Shown in pieces: positions 25,191-34,087 of a stretch of 64,000 nucleotides of DNA (positions are counted from its first letter, which is position 1; every line of letters starts with the position of its first letter). Location of the stretch: NCBI RefSeq assembly GCF_000235425.2, contig NZ_KI912266.1, positions 1,195,886-1,259,885 of the forward strand. Reading direction: 5' to 3'. The stretch comes from Pseudofrankia saprophytica. Lineage in GTDB: Bacteria > Actinomycetota > Actinomycetes > Frankiales > Frankiaceae. The translations under genes were made by a program, and so were the position numbers. The notes beneath the pieces were generated by a model. It was given only the letters and a program-made list of their open reading frames with translations, searched no databases and was not told the DNA's origin.

Positions 25191-26303
25191 CTAGGAGATG
25201 CCGGCGGTGGTGCAGAGCGCCGCGAACTTGCCGGTGCAGAGCTGGGCCTTGGTCACGTAACCGTCGGCGAGGACGTCCTTGACGTTGTCCTTGTAGATCG
25301 CCACCGGCTGCAGCAGCACGGACGGGACGTCCCGGTTCCCCTCAGGGTCGTGGATCGTCTGCGGGGCGTCGCCCTTCTCGCCCTTCGCCAGGCTGATGGC
25401 GAGCGCGGCGGCCGCGTCCGCCTCCTTCTTGACGGCCTTGTACACGGACATGCACTGGTCGCCGGCGAGGATGTTCTGCAGCGCGGGAGTGGTGGCGTCC
25501 TGGCCGGTGACCGGGACCTTCCCGTTGAGGCCGTTCTTGGCGAGGATCGCGAGCGCCGCCTGGCCCAGGCCGTCGTTGGCGGCGAGCACGCCACCGATGT
25601 TCGGCTGCTGGGTCAGCATCTGCTCGAAGATCGTGCCGGCCTGCTGGTTGTCCCACTTGGGCACGGACTGGTCCGGGCCCTTGACGAACGAGCCGTCGTC
25701 GTACTTCGGCTTGAGGACCGAGTCGTAGCCCTGCTTGAACAGCGTGGCGTTGTTGTCGGTCGGCGAGCCGTTCAGCTCAGCGATGATCGGCTTCTGCGCT
25801 TTGGCGTCGGTCAGGCACTTGACCAGGCCCTCGCCCTGCAGCTTGCCGACCGCGACGTTGTCGAAGCTGACGTAGTACTGAGCGGAGCCACCCAGCGTCA
25901 GCCGGTCGTAGTCGATCGTCGCGACGCCCTGCCCCTTCGCCTTGTCCTCGATCGCCTTGCCGGAGCCGGAGTCGAGGTTGGTGATCATCAGCACGGTGAC
26001 ACCGTTGGTGATCATCTGGTCGGCGATGGTCTGCATCTGCGTCGCGTCACCCTGAGCGTTCTGGATGTCGTACTCGATGCCGGCCTTCTGGAACGCGGCC
26101 TTCAGCAGCGGCTCGTCGGCCGTCGCCCAGCGATCGGACGACTTCGTGTCGGGCAGGATCACTCCGATCTTGCCCTTGACCGCGCCGCCCGAGGCGCCGG
26201 CGGACGAGCCGCCGCCGTTGTCATCGCCGCTACTGCCACAGGCAGCGATGCCGAGCGCGAGACAGGCTCCCGCTGTCGCGACTCTTAAGAGCTTCGTGCG
26301 CAT
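25191..26303 (-). CDS. xylF: Xylose/monosaccharide ABC transporter substrate-binding lipoprotein
   Basis: AAGGAAGGGG lies before the ATG. The 370-aa protein has a lipoprotein signal peptide ending IAAC (Cys near residue 22), then a Gly/Ser linker. The family 2 periplasmic-binding fold starts at KIGVILPDTKSSDRW and includes DQMITNGVTVLMITNLDSG, KPIIAELNGSPTDNNA and GVLAANDGLGQAALAIL. The segment TLGGSAQYYVSFDNVAVGKLQ is typical of XylF. It captures xylose outside the membrane for XylG/XylH. It is transcribed divergently from the ROK regulator. Confidence 0.9.
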   Translation of the reverse strand: MRTKLLRVATAGACLALGIAACGSSGDDNGGGSSAGASGGAVKGKIGVILPDTKSSDRWATADEPLLKAAFQKAGIEYDIQNAQGDATQMQTIADQMITNGVTVLMITNLDSGSGKAIEDKAKGQGVATIDYDRLTLGGSAQYYVSFDNVAVGKLQGEGLVKCLTDAKAQKPIIAELNGSPTDNNATLFKQGYDSVLKPKYDDGSFVKGPDQSVPKWDNQQAGTIFEQMLTQQPNIGGVLAANDGLGQAALAILAKNGLNGKVPVTGQDATTPALQNILAGDQCMSVYKAVKKEADAAAALAISLAKGEKGDAPQTIHDPEGNRDVPSVLLQPVAIYKDNVKDVLADGYVTKAQLCTGKFAALCTTAGIS

Positions 26304-26364
26304 CTGCGTAGGCCCCTTCCTTGGGCGAAACTGCCCAGGATGCGGATGCTAAGTTGTGCGGCGG

Positions 26365-26393
26365 AACATATTCGTGTGATCAGCCTCACGCAA
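26365..26393 (-). promoter_or_regulatory. Promoter of xylF
   Basis: On the minus strand TTGCGT (26393-26388) is followed by exactly 17 bases and TATGTT (26370-26365). Transcription would start around 26358, about 55 bases before the xylF ATG. Confidence 0.55.
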
Positions 26394-26483
26394 GCGAAAG
26401 TCGCCATCAACCGGAAATGGTGACCCTGTGCACACATGCAGCCACTTAAGGGCATCCATCCGCTCCGCCAGACTGGGTCTGTG

Positions 26484-27740
26484 ATGCGCTTTCCGCGGCC
26501 ACACCCAAACATCTCGGGGATCAAGCAGGAGGAGCTACGCCGCCACAACCTCAGCCTGCTGCTGCGCTACGTCCATCTGGCCGGACCGACCCAGCGCGCC
26601 ACCCTGACCGCGCACACCGGGCTCAACCGCAGCACGATCGGCGCGCTGGCCGCGGATCTCGCGAGCACCGCCGGGCTCGTCCGTGAGGAGTCACCCGAGG
26701 TGCGTTCGGGCGCGGGCCGCCCCTCGTTCGTCGTCGTGCCGGAAACCGAGCGCTACCAGGTGCTCGCGTTCGACCTGAGGGTGGACCGGATCGTCGGTGC
26801 CAGGGTCGGCCTCGGGGGCACCGTGCTCTCCAGGGACGTCGTTCCGCTGCTGCCGGACTGCCGGGACTTCGACGAGGTCGTGAAGCTGACGGCGGCCACC
26901 GCGCGCCGGCTGGCGGACGCGCTCGGCCCACAGGCCCGCTGTGTGGGGGTCGGGATCGCCACCCCGGCGGTGGTGCGCGATTCGGACGGATTCGTCCGGT
27001 TCGCGCCCAACCTCGGCTGGGAGGAGCAACCGTTCGGTGAGGCGCTCGGCGTCGCGCTCGCCGAGGTGCTGCCCGACGGCATGCTCGACGAGGCGGGTGT
27101 CCTCGTCGCCAACGACGCCGATCTCGGTGCTCTGGCCGAGCAGGCCAGGGGCGTCGCCCGTGGCCACGACGACATCGTCTACCTGTCCGGCAACGTCGGC
27201 GTGGGCGCGGGGATCATCTGTGGCGGCCGGCCGCTGCGCGGCCACGGTGGCTACGCCGGCGAGGCCGGGCACATGGTCGTCAACCCGGCCGGCCAACGCT
27301 GCCGCTGCGGCGCGCGTGGCTGCTGGGAGACCGAGGTCGGCACGGACGCCCTCCTGCGCGCCGCTGGGCACGAACCGGGCGACGGCACCACCGTCCAGGA
27401 CATCGTCGCCAGCGCGCAGGCCGGCAGCCCACGCGCTCGCTGGGCGCTCGACGAGGTCAGCCGCTGGCTCGCCGTCGGCGTCGGCAACCTCGTCAACCTG
27501 TTCAACCCCGAGCTGGTGATCTTCGGCGGCGAGCTGCGCGACCTGCTCGCGGTCATGGAGCACGACATCGTCAGCCGGATGGGCGCCGGCGGCCTGGCCG
27601 TGTCCCGCGAGCACGTCGCGCTGGTCCCGTCCGCGCTCGGTGGCGACTCCGCGCTGTTCGGCGCGGCCGAGCTCGCCTTCGCCCGCCTCCTCGACGACCC
27701 CCTCGGCGTCGCCACGAGCCTGGCCATCACGGGCGGCTGA
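26484..27740 (+). CDS. ROK-family regulator of the xylose genes (XylR-like)
   Basis: The frame opens at 26436, but the ATG at 26484 gives a normal ROK N-terminus (418 aa). Residues 20-75 are a winged helix (LRYVHLAGPTQRATLTAHTG, LNRSTIGALAADL). The ROK kinase-like domain follows, with a sugar-binding region GVGIATPAVVRDSDG, NDADLGALAEQ and GVGAGIICGG. The zinc-binding CRCGARGCWE motif is near residue 290, and DxGxTxx-type phosphate residues are degenerate, as expected for a regulator rather than a glucokinase. It is divergent from xylF and followed convergently by xylB. Xylose-responsive repression is inferred from context. Confidence 0.88.
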   Translation: MRFPRPHPNISGIKQEELRRHNLSLLLRYVHLAGPTQRATLTAHTGLNRSTIGALAADLASTAGLVREESPEVRSGAGRPSFVVVPETERYQVLAFDLRVDRIVGARVGLGGTVLSRDVVPLLPDCRDFDEVVKLTAATARRLADALGPQARCVGVGIATPAVVRDSDGFVRFAPNLGWEEQPFGEALGVALAEVLPDGMLDEAGVLVANDADLGALAEQARGVARGHDDIVYLSGNVGVGAGIICGGRPLRGHGGYAGEAGHMVVNPAGQRCRCGARGCWETEVGTDALLRAAGHEPGDGTTVQDIVASAQAGSPRARWALDEVSRWLAVGVGNLVNLFNPELVIFGGELRDLLAVMEHDIVSRMGAGGLAVSREHVALVPSALGGDSALFGAAELAFARLLDDPLGVATSLAITGG

Positions 27741-27778
27741 CGACGGCCGCCGCCGCCGGCCGACGTCGCCCGTCGGCG

Positions 27779-29248
27779 TCAGTTCACGGGGTGCTCCCGG
27801 CGCAGCAGGGGCAGGACTCCGTCCAGGACGTCGGCGAAGGTGGACCTGGTCAGCGGGTCCGGCTCGGCGGCGACCAGGTCCGCGGCGACCGCCCAGTCGG
27901 GCGGCTGCGCGGAACCCGACAGCGCCCAGGCCGCCTGCCTGGCCGCGCCCCTGGCGACCCACTCGGTGCCGGGATCGGGCAGCGCGACGGGGAGCCCCAG
28001 CACCGCCGGCGCGATCTGCCGCACGGCACGCGACCGGGACCCGCCGCCGACCAGCACCGCCCGGCGCACCAGCACACCGTGCTGACGCAGCGCGTCGACA
28101 CCGACGGCCAGGCCGCACAGCACCCCTTCCACGGCCGACCTGGCGAGGTTCTCCCGGGAGAGGTTTCCCCGGGAGATCCCGGCGAGCAGCCCGCGGGAGC
28201 GGGGGAGGTTCGGCGTGCGCTCGCCGTCGAGGAACGGCAGCAGGGCGAGCCCGCCGGCCCCGGGCCGGGCGGCCAGCGCCAGCGCGTCGAACCCCTCGGG
28301 GCTCACGCCGAGAAGGTCGGCGACGGTGGTGAGCACCCGCGCGGCGTTGAGCGTGCAGACCAGCGGCAGGAAGTGCCCGGTCGCGTCGGCGAAGCCGGCG
28401 ACCAGCCCGCCCCGGTCGTGCGTGGACGTCTCGGAGGTCGCGAAGATCGTGCCGCTGGTGCCGACGGAGACGATCACATCGCCGGGCAGTGGGCAGATGC
28501 CGAGGGCGGCGGCCATGTTGTCGCCGGTGCCCGGGGCGAGCAGCGTCCCGGGGGTGGCGACCCGAACGGCCTCGGCGACGACCTCGCGGGGGCCGGCGAC
28601 CCTGGGGAGCTCCAACGAGTGCCCGAGGGCACGGTCGACCAGCTCCGGGAGGTAGCCGCCGGTCGACGGCGACCAGTAGCCGGTGCCGGAGACGTCGCCG
28701 CGGTCGGTGGTTCTGGGCGCGTCCGCCACGGCGGGCTCCGGGCCGTCACTCCCGCCGCCCGGCCCCCCGCTCCCGCCGCCGGCGAGACGCCAGGTCAGCC
28801 AGTCGTGCGGGAGCAGGACCGAGCTGGTCCTGGCCGCGTTCGCCGGCTCATGACGGGCCAGCCAGCGCAGCTTGGTGACGGTGAAACTCGCCGTCGGCAC
28901 GCTGCCGGTGGTCGTCGCCCACTTCTCGGCACCAAGCTCGGCGACCAGGTCGTCGGCGTCGTCGGCGGAGCGCACGTCGTTCCACAGCAGCGCCGGGCGC
29001 ACCGTGCGGCCCGCGTCGTCGAGCGCGACCATGCCGTGCTGCTGGCCGGCGACCGACAGCGCCGCCACCCCGTCGAGCAGTCCGCCTCCGGCGGCTGCGC
29101 GCAGCGCGGACCACCAGGCCTCGGGGTCGACCTCCGTGCCCTCCGGATGGGAAGCCGCGGCCGATCGGACGATCGTGCCGTCGGCCGCGTCGCACACGAC
29201 GATCTTCGTCGACTGGGTCGAGGAATCGACGCCGGCGACCAGCGTCAT
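27779..29248 (-). CDS. xylB: Xylulokinase
   Basis: This is a 489-aa FGGY-family kinase. The N-terminal ATPase fold begins LVAGVDSSTQSTKIVVCDA. The substrate-binding signature SVAGQQHGMVALDDAGR is the XylB hallmark. LLPHDWLTWRLAGG, TGYWSPSTGGYLP and APGTGDNMAAALGI follow, with SVGTSGTIFATSE as the phosphate loop and GGGSRSRAVRQIAPAVLGLPV near the C-terminus. It phosphorylates D-xylulose made by xylose isomerase. A Gly/Pro insertion after residue 170 (GGGSGGPGGGSDG) is unusual. It is divergent from xylA. Confidence 0.93.
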   Translation of the reverse strand: MTLVAGVDSSTQSTKIVVCDAADGTIVRSAAASHPEGTEVDPEAWWSALRAAAGGGLLDGVAALSVAGQQHGMVALDDAGRTVRPALLWNDVRSADDADDLVAELGAEKWATTTGSVPTASFTVTKLRWLARHEPANAARTSSVLLPHDWLTWRLAGGGSGGPGGGSDGPEPAVADAPRTTDRGDVSGTGYWSPSTGGYLPELVDRALGHSLELPRVAGPREVVAEAVRVATPGTLLAPGTGDNMAAALGICPLPGDVIVSVGTSGTIFATSETSTHDRGGLVAGFADATGHFLPLVCTLNAARVLTTVADLLGVSPEGFDALALAARPGAGGLALLPFLDGERTPNLPRSRGLLAGISRGNLSRENLARSAVEGVLCGLAVGVDALRQHGVLVRRAVLVGGGSRSRAVRQIAPAVLGLPVALPDPGTEWVARGAARQAAWALSGSAQPPDWAVAADLVAAEPDPLTRSTFADVLDGVLPLLRREHPVN

Positions 29249-29454
29249 GGGCAGCCACCGGCGTCCCAGCCACCGGCGTCCCGGTCACCGACCGTCGTCG
29301 GCCGAGCGGTGCGCGACCCGGGTTGGGCTACCGATGGGAATCGCGTGCAAGCGGACCCGGACCGTGAGACAGAAGACCCCCAAAGTGCCGCGATTATACC
29401 CGTTTCGCGATTGTTTCTCATTGCTACTGGATGTTCACCAACAGAGACAAGGGG

Positions 29455-29483
29455 TTGCATGGCGGCTCCACCTGGCCTATTTG
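29455..29483 (+). promoter_or_regulatory. Promoter of xylA
   Basis: TTGCAT (29455-29460), a 17-base spacer and TATTTG (29478-29483) form a good vegetative promoter about 37 bases before the xylA ATG. An imperfect palindrome overlaps the -10. Confidence 0.6.
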
Positions 29484-29500
29484 TTGTAGCCACCACCAAA
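29480..29500. promoter_or_regulatory. Putative operator overlapping the xylA promoter
   Basis: TTTGTTGTAGCCACCACCAAA is a 21-base imperfect palindrome with matching TTTG/CAAA ends and matching inner TG/CA and G/C pairs. It covers the -10 and start site. The ROK-family regulator encoded nearby is the natural candidate to bind it. Confidence 0.5.
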
Positions 29501-29519
29501 CTAGCTTCGAGGTGACGCC

Positions 29520-30695
29520 ATGGCCAGCGATCTGACTCCGACCCGGGCCGACCGGTTCAGCTTCGGCCTGTGGACCGTCGGCTGGCAGGGCCGCGACCCC
29601 TTCGGCGAGGCGACCCGGCCGCCGCTGGACCCGGTGGACACCGTCCACCGCCTCGCCGAGCTGGGCGCCTACGGCGTGACCTTCCACGACGACGACCTGA
29701 TCCCGTTCGGGGCGGACGAGGCCGATCGGGACCGGCACATCAAGCGGTTCCGCGCCGCGCTGGACGAGACCGGCCTGGTCGTCCCGATGATGACCACGAA
29801 CCTGTTCTTTCACCCGGTGTTCAAGGAAGGCGCGTTCACCGCCAACGACCGGAGCGTGCGTCGATTCGCACTGCGCAAGACAATGCGCAACATCGATCTC
29901 GCCGCCGAGTTCGGCGCGAAGACATATGTCGCCTGGGGTGGCCGGGAGGGCGCCGAAAGCGACGCGGCCAAGGACCCGCGCGCGGCGCTCGACCGTCTCA
30001 AGGAGGCCGTCGACACGCTGTGCGCGTACGTCCGGGAGCGCGGCTACGACATCCGGTTCGCGCTGGAGCCGAAGCCGAACGAGCCACGCGGCGACATCAT
30101 CCTGCCGACGATCGGACACGCGCTGGCGTTCATCAACCAGCTCGAGTATCCGGACATGGTCGGCCTGAACCCGGAGGTCGGCCACGAGACCATGGCCGGG
30201 CTCAACGTGGTGCACGGCTACGCGCAGGCGCTGTGGGCCGGCAAGCTGTTCCACATCGACCTCAACGGTCAGCACGGCCTCAAGTACGACCAGGACCTGC
30301 GCTTCGGCGCCGCCGACGTGAAGAGCGCGTTCTTCCTCGTCGACCTGCTGGAACGGTCGGACTACGACGGCCCGCGGCACTTCGACTTCAAGCCGCCGCG
30401 CGCCGAGAACGTCGACGGGGTCTGGGTCTCGGCCGCGGCCTGCATGCGGACCTACCTGATCCTCAAGGAGAAGGCGACGGCGTTCCGCCAGGACCCGCGG
30501 GTGATCGAGGCCATGGAGGCGGCCGGCGTCGGCGCCCTCTCCGACCCGACCCTCGCCGCCGGCGAGACCCTCACGGACTTCCTCGCCGACCGCGCCGCCT
30601 ACGAGGACTTCGACGCCGAGGCGGCCGGTGCCCGCGCCGTCAACATCGAGCACCTAGACCAACTGGCCCTGGAGCACCTCTTCGGCGTCGCCTGA
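29520..30695 (+). CDS. xylA: Xylose isomerase
   Basis: This 391-aa protein is a group I (actinobacterial-length) xylose isomerase. The catalytic His and Asp are in [12 protein letters not shown] (His near residue 54). Metal ligands lie in [28 protein letters not shown] and [19 protein letters not shown], and [11 protein letters not shown] is near the C-terminus. It interconverts D-xylose and D-xylulose, feeding XylB and the pentose phosphate pathway. GAGGTGA precedes the ATG. It is monocistronic, with its own promoter. Confidence 0.96.
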   Translation: MASDLTPTRADRFSFGLWTVGWQGRDPFGEATRPPLDPVDTVHRLAELGAYGVTFHDDDLIPFGADEADRDRHIKRFRAALDETGLVVPMMTTNLFFHPVFKEGAFTANDRSVRRFALRKTMRNIDLAAEFGAKTYVAWGGREGAESDAAKDPRAALDRLKEAVDTLCAYVRERGYDIRFALEPKPNEPRGDIILPTIGHALAFINQLEYPDMVGLNPEVGHETMAGLNVVHGYAQALWAGKLFHIDLNGQHGLKYDQDLRFGAADVKSAFFLVDLLERSDYDGPRHFDFKPPRAENVDGVWVSAAACMRTYLILKEKATAFRQDPRVIEAMEAAGVGALSDPTLAAGETLTDFLADRAAYEDFDAEAAGARAVNIEHLDQLALEHLFGVA

Positions 30696-30796
30696 CCCGC
30701 CGATCTCCCTGGCCCTCTGCCTCCCGGCCGGCCAGCACCGAACCGCCTCCGGGCGCCGCACCAGGCGCCCGGAGTGCGGAACTCCGGAACCTGGCG

Positions 30797-31621
30797 TCAG
30801 TCGACCAGCACCAGGTCGGCGAGCAGGTCCATCGAGCGCAGCCAGGCATCGAGCTCCCGCCGCCACGGCGCCGCCACCACGTGTTGGACGCCGGCCTCGG
30901 AGAACGCCGCCCGCTCCTCCCTGATCAGGCCGGGATCCATGCCCTGAGGATCCCAGCCGGTGCGGGTCGAGATGGTGAACGTGTCCTCGGGCCGGTCGGC
31001 CCGGATGCGAGCGACGACCTCGGCGGCCCGCGGTGGCTTGATGCCGACAGCCTGATAGCCATCGCCCCGCTTGACCGCCCGCCGAAAGGCGGCCTCGCTG
31101 CCTCCGCCGACCCAGATGGGCATGGGGCCCACCGGTTTGGGCAGCAGCCGCATGTCGTCGAAGGATGTGAACTCGCCGTGGAACGACACCGGATCATCGC
31201 GCCAGGCGGCCCGGAACAGGTCGAGAGCCTCGTCCAACCGTCGCCCCCGGTTCGCGAAGTCGTAGCCGAGGGCGGCGTACTCAGCCTGCGACCAGCCGAC
31301 CCCGGCGCCGATGACCAGGCGGCCGGCGGCCAGGGCGTCGAGGCTGGCCAGGGAGTTGGCCAGGGCGAGTGGATTGTGGGTCGGGACGATCAGGACGCTG
31401 GTACCCAGCCTCACCCGCTCGGTGCACGCCGCCGCCCACGTCAGCGTCAGCAGCGGGTCGTAGAGGTAGGGCGACGGGTAGCTCTGCGTCGCCGGATGAA
31501 CGGTGTGGTCGCTCACCCAGACATCGGCGAAGCCGAGATCCTCGGCATGTCGAGCCGCTCGGGTGATCGCCGCGGGCCCCGCGACGCTGCCGTACTGCGG
31601 GAGGTGGATGCCGACTCGCAT
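30797..31621 (-). CDS. LLM-class F420/flavin-dependent oxidoreductase
   Basis: I chose the ATG beginning MRVGIHLPQYGSVAGP (274 aa); the open frame upstream has no family support. The luciferase-like TIM-barrel pattern is clear: ARHAEDLGFADVWVSDH, VRLGTSVLIVPTHNPLALAN and GRLVIGAGVGWSQAEYAALG, then KPVGPMPIWVGG and FRRAVKRGDGYQAVG. This short type is the F420-dependent (Rv-like TIGR03619-type) subgroup in actinobacteria. The substrate is unknown. It converges on xylA and has no operon partner. Confidence 0.9.
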   Translation of the reverse strand: MRVGIHLPQYGSVAGPAAITRAARHAEDLGFADVWVSDHTVHPATQSYPSPYLYDPLLTLTWAAACTERVRLGTSVLIVPTHNPLALANSLASLDALAAGRLVIGAGVGWSQAEYAALGYDFANRGRRLDEALDLFRAAWRDDPVSFHGEFTSFDDMRLLPKPVGPMPIWVGGGSEAAFRRAVKRGDGYQAVGIKPPRAAEVVARIRADRPEDTFTISTRTGWDPQGMDPGLIREERAAFSEAGVQHVVAAPWRRELDAWLRSMDLLADLVLVD

Positions 31622-31930
31622 GTGCGTATCTAACCAGCAAACGTCGCGCGCCGATCCCGGCGTATGCGCTGGCCTCTGATCAGAACGACGGTGTGCCGTT
31701 GAACGTGTACGTTTCGAGCCGGTGCCGCCGTTTTCAATGGACCTATCCTCGCGGCGTTCCAGGACAGGCCGCGGCGCAGCCGGAGCCGGGCAATGACCGG
31801 TAGTCCGAGGATTGGTTCTGACCGGCATCGCCGATCTCGTGGGCGGCCTGCTCTGGCAGACGTCGAGCACGGACGATGAGGGCGACGACGGCGCGGCCGA
31901 AGTCCTGGCCCGACGGGGTAGCAAGGGGTG

Positions 31931-31955
31931 AGGCCACCGGCGCCGCCGGTGGCCT
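31931..31955. terminator. Terminator-like palindrome, copy 1
   Basis: AGGCCACCGGC-gcc-GCCGGTGGCCT has an 11-bp stem and a 3-base loop. It is nearly identical to the hairpin at 32993-33017 that follows the intact tRNA-Phe, and here it follows the decayed tRNA-Phe fragment. Confidence 0.65.
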
Positions 31956-31978
31956 CTGTCCTGCCTCTTCAGATGGGT

Positions 31979-32013
31979 GGGGAGGGGCGGAGTTGAACGG
32001 CCGACCTTCCGCT
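31979..32013 (-). pseudogene. Decayed 3' fragment of tRNA-Phe
   Basis: On the minus strand this stretch matches the 3' half of the tRNA-Phe at 33040 (anticodon 3' stem, variable region, T arm and acceptor 3' strand) with roughly five differences, then similarity ends. Orientation is the same as the intact gene. It is what a tRNA-targeted integration event leaves behind. Confidence 0.6.
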
Positions 32014-32153
32014 AGCGATAGCTGCTTGTGCGGTAGCCAGTACCGAGACCGGCAACGTTTGCCCTATGCCACCGCGACCGATACGGCTCTCGGCCGAAGC
32101 CTGATCCGTCGTCGTGCCGCGGCACTCAGGCATGGGCAGAGCGACTGCGTACG

Positions 32154-32798
32154 ATGCGGTTCATGATCGGGAAACGAGCTGGCGCGCTGCTAGAGGTGAT
32201 GTACCCAATCGAGCACTTCACCCTTGCCCGCGCCTGGGAAGACCTGACCGATGATGAGTTCTTCTGGGAGCCATTCACGACGACCTGGAGTATTCGCCGG
32301 CAAGGCGAGTGCTCGACATCGACCCCGTTCGGAGCCGGCGAATGGGTGGCCGACTTCGAGATCCCGGAGCCAGCCCCGGTCCCGATGACCACTATCGCCT
32401 GGCTTTACTGGCACATGGGATCCGTGCCTGGCCGTCTGTGCGGCATCGATTTCTTGGGCGGGACCCGCACCATGGCCAGCGGGTGGACGTCCTCGTACCT
32501 GTCCCATCATCCGATCTTCATTAGTGCTGCCGAGGCCGTCACTGCGTTGCATGACGGCTGGCAGAGACTCCGCGAGGCGATCGAGCGGGCCGATGACGAC
32601 CAGCTCGAAGTGACGACCGCTGGGTACACGTATGCCACGGAGCCGCCAAGAGGCGGCGTGTGCGTTGCCGGCCCGCCGGGTCCCACCCACCCGGCCACGC
32701 ATTTCATCGCGGGCGTGTTCAACGAGGTAGGTCATCACGGTGCTCAAATCGGTGCTCTGCGCGATCTTTACGCGTGGCGACAGACCGACCGCCGCTGA
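32154..32798 (+). CDS. DinB-family (four-helix, metal-binding) protein
   Basis: This 214-aa protein resembles the DinB/YfiT-like superfamily. Putative metal-binding histidines are in IAWLYWHMGSVPG and in the C-terminal FNEVGHHGAQIGALRDLY, the typical closing helix. The start is uncertain: the ATG at 32154 or the one at 32163. Members include thiol-dependent transferases and DNA-damage-induced proteins, and the biochemical role here is unknown. Its codon use is less GC-biased than its neighbours, and it sits between tRNA-Phe and a displaced tRNA-Phe fragment, so it may be cargo of a former integrated element (inference). Confidence 0.8.
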   Translation: MRFMIGKRAGALLEVMYPIEHFTLARAWEDLTDDEFFWEPFTTTWSIRRQGECSTSTPFGAGEWVADFEIPEPAPVPMTTIAWLYWHMGSVPGRLCGIDFLGGTRTMASGWTSSYLSHHPIFISAAEAVTALHDGWQRLREAIERADDDQLEVTTAGYTYATEPPRGGVCVAGPPGPTHPATHFIAGVFNEVGHHGAQIGALRDLYAWRQTDRR

Positions 32799-32992
32799 CA
32801 CGGCCACTTGAGAGGATCACGGGATGACCCGCAGCAGTGCGTTCCGCCTTCGGCAGGATCTACCCAACGAGGCCAACCGTTGCCGGTCACGGCACTAGCA
32901 CCGCCGCCGCCGATCTGGCCGGCGGCGCGGCCAATGCCTTGGCCCCAACGGGGTAGCAGGGAGGCCAACTGAGACTAGGGCTGAGACCAAGG

Positions 32993-33017
32993 AAGCCACC
33001 GGCGCCGCCGGTGGCTT
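32993..33017 (-). terminator. Terminator of the tRNA-Asp/tRNA-Phe transcript
   Basis: AAGCCACCGGC-gcc-GCCGGTGGCTT is an 11-bp perfect stem with a 3-base loop, 23 bases past the tRNA-Phe 3' end, followed on the minus strand by a short T-containing stretch. Confidence 0.75.
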
Positions 33018-33039
33018 CTGTCTTGCCTGCATATGACGG

Positions 33040-33113
33040 TGGGCAGGGGCGGGGTCGAACCGCCGACCTTCCGCTTTTCAGGCGGACGCTCGTACCGACT
33101 GAGCTACCTGCCC
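33040..33113 (-). tRNA. tRNA-Phe (anticodon GAA)
   Basis: The cloverleaf is complete: acceptor GGGCAGG with CCTGCCC, D arm GCTCAGTCGGTACGAGC, anticodon loop CTGAAAA (GAA) in a CCGC/GCGG stem, and T arm GGCGGTTCGACCCCGCC. Discriminator A is at 33040 and CCA is not encoded. Length 74 bases. It lies downstream of tRNA-Asp on the same strand. Confidence 0.97.
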
Positions 33114-33164
33114 CAGACGAAACGCCCTAGCGGTCGATTGCTCGACCACTACGGACGTTGTGCG

Positions 33165-33239
33165 CGGTCCCGACGGGATTCGAACCCGCGACCTCCGCCT
33201 TGACAGGGCGGCGTGAACTCCAGACTTCACCACGGGACC
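33165..33239 (-). tRNA. tRNA-Asp (anticodon GTC)
   Basis: Acceptor GGTCCCG pairs with CGGGACC, the anticodon loop is CTGTCAA (GTC), and the T arm is GCGGGTTCGAATCCCGT. Discriminator G is at 33165, with no encoded CCA. Length 75 bases. It is separated by 51 bases from tRNA-Phe, so they are probably cotranscribed. Confidence 0.97.
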
Positions 33240-33734
33240 AAGCTGCGATCTTCAATTTTGGATCTTCGATCCTTGGATCTTGTGTCGCGGCCTGCCCGAG
33301 GAGCGCCGTTCACCGCTTCGAGCAGAAGCATACAGGACGGCGGGCGGGTCGATGAGGGTGTGCTCGCCCATCCGTTGAACCACGCCAGGCCGATGCCTGG
33401 CGGTGGCGGGGATGGAGAGAGCACCGACACCCGCCGCCCGCGGGGCGTCGATCACTCGCGGATCGTCGGCTCCGGTCGCCGTCGCGGCGCGCCTGGACGG
33501 TGACGAGTGCTGGGCCAGTTTCGGGGTGCGCCGCGTGCCGGAGGAGGAGAAGGTGCGGGCGTCCGGGAACGCCGCCGGACCGGCGCGCCCCGGCCACCGG
33601 CCGATCCCGCGCCGAGCGACCCGGCCAGCACGTCCCGAGCGAGAAAGCGCGGTCCCACAGGCTGTTCGCCTGGCCCTCTCAGGCCCGCGAGGCGGCCAGG
33701 CCCGGAGTCAGCGGCTCGTCCGGGCGAGCCTGCC

Positions 33735-33886
33735 GGCACCTTGTCCACCGACGGCAGCCTCACCGGCCGCCTCGTCGACTTCGCCGCGACCATCCTGAAG
33801 ACCACCGTCGAGGTCGTCCACGGAAGACCGGCCAGAAGGCTTCGCCGCCTTACCGAAGCGCCGGGTCGTGTTCATGGTCGTTCAAA
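33735..33886 (+). pseudogene. Remnant of an IS5-family-like DDE transposase
   Basis: One frame reads STDGSLTGRLVDFAATILKT then TVEVV. After a frameshift another frame reads GFAALPKRRVVFMV. Together these match the end of IS5/IS4-type transposases, where [LV]VDWA...TxExVxRP...GFxxLPxRWVVER is conserved (family memory). The catalytic region is otherwise missing. This is a short, dead fragment. Confidence 0.5.
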
Positions 33887-33965
33887 GTGGTCGAGACCAC
33901 GACGCGGTCCCACCTGGCCTGGAGGCCAGGCGCGCCCGGATGCCCGCGGACGCACCACCGTGGCA

Positions 33966-34007
33966 CTGAAAAGCTGAAGGTCGGCAGTTCGACCCCGCCC
34001 CTGCCCA
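33966..34007 (+). pseudogene. 3' half of tRNA-Phe on the opposite strand
   Basis: Forty of 42 bases match the intact tRNA-Phe from the anticodon loop (CTGAAAAGC) through the T arm to the discriminator A, but on the plus strand. Sequence before it has no D arm or acceptor 5' strand, so it cannot fold into a tRNA. Confidence 0.8.
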
Positions 34008-34087
34008 CGAGCTGGATCCCCTGTTCGCTGGCCCTCCGGGCCGGCTTCCCGCAGGCCGCGACGTCTGCCCCGCGGGACGACTCCTGG

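Larger units (their letters stand above)
31622..32153. other. Region with duplicated tRNA-flank sequence
   Basis: No convincing gene. A short plus-strand frame ends at 31929-31931 with ADLVGG...ARRGSKG and has a diverged counterpart ending near 32956 (ADLAGG...APTG). A terminator copy and a decayed tRNA-Phe 3' fragment follow. The interval looks like the displaced copy of sequence flanking the intact tRNA-Phe. Confidence 0.5.

Noticed and set aside
29570-31633. A 687-aa plus-strand frame overlapping xylA
   Set aside because: Runs in the wrong frame through a certain xylA and antisense through the LLM gene; Arg-rich nonsense.
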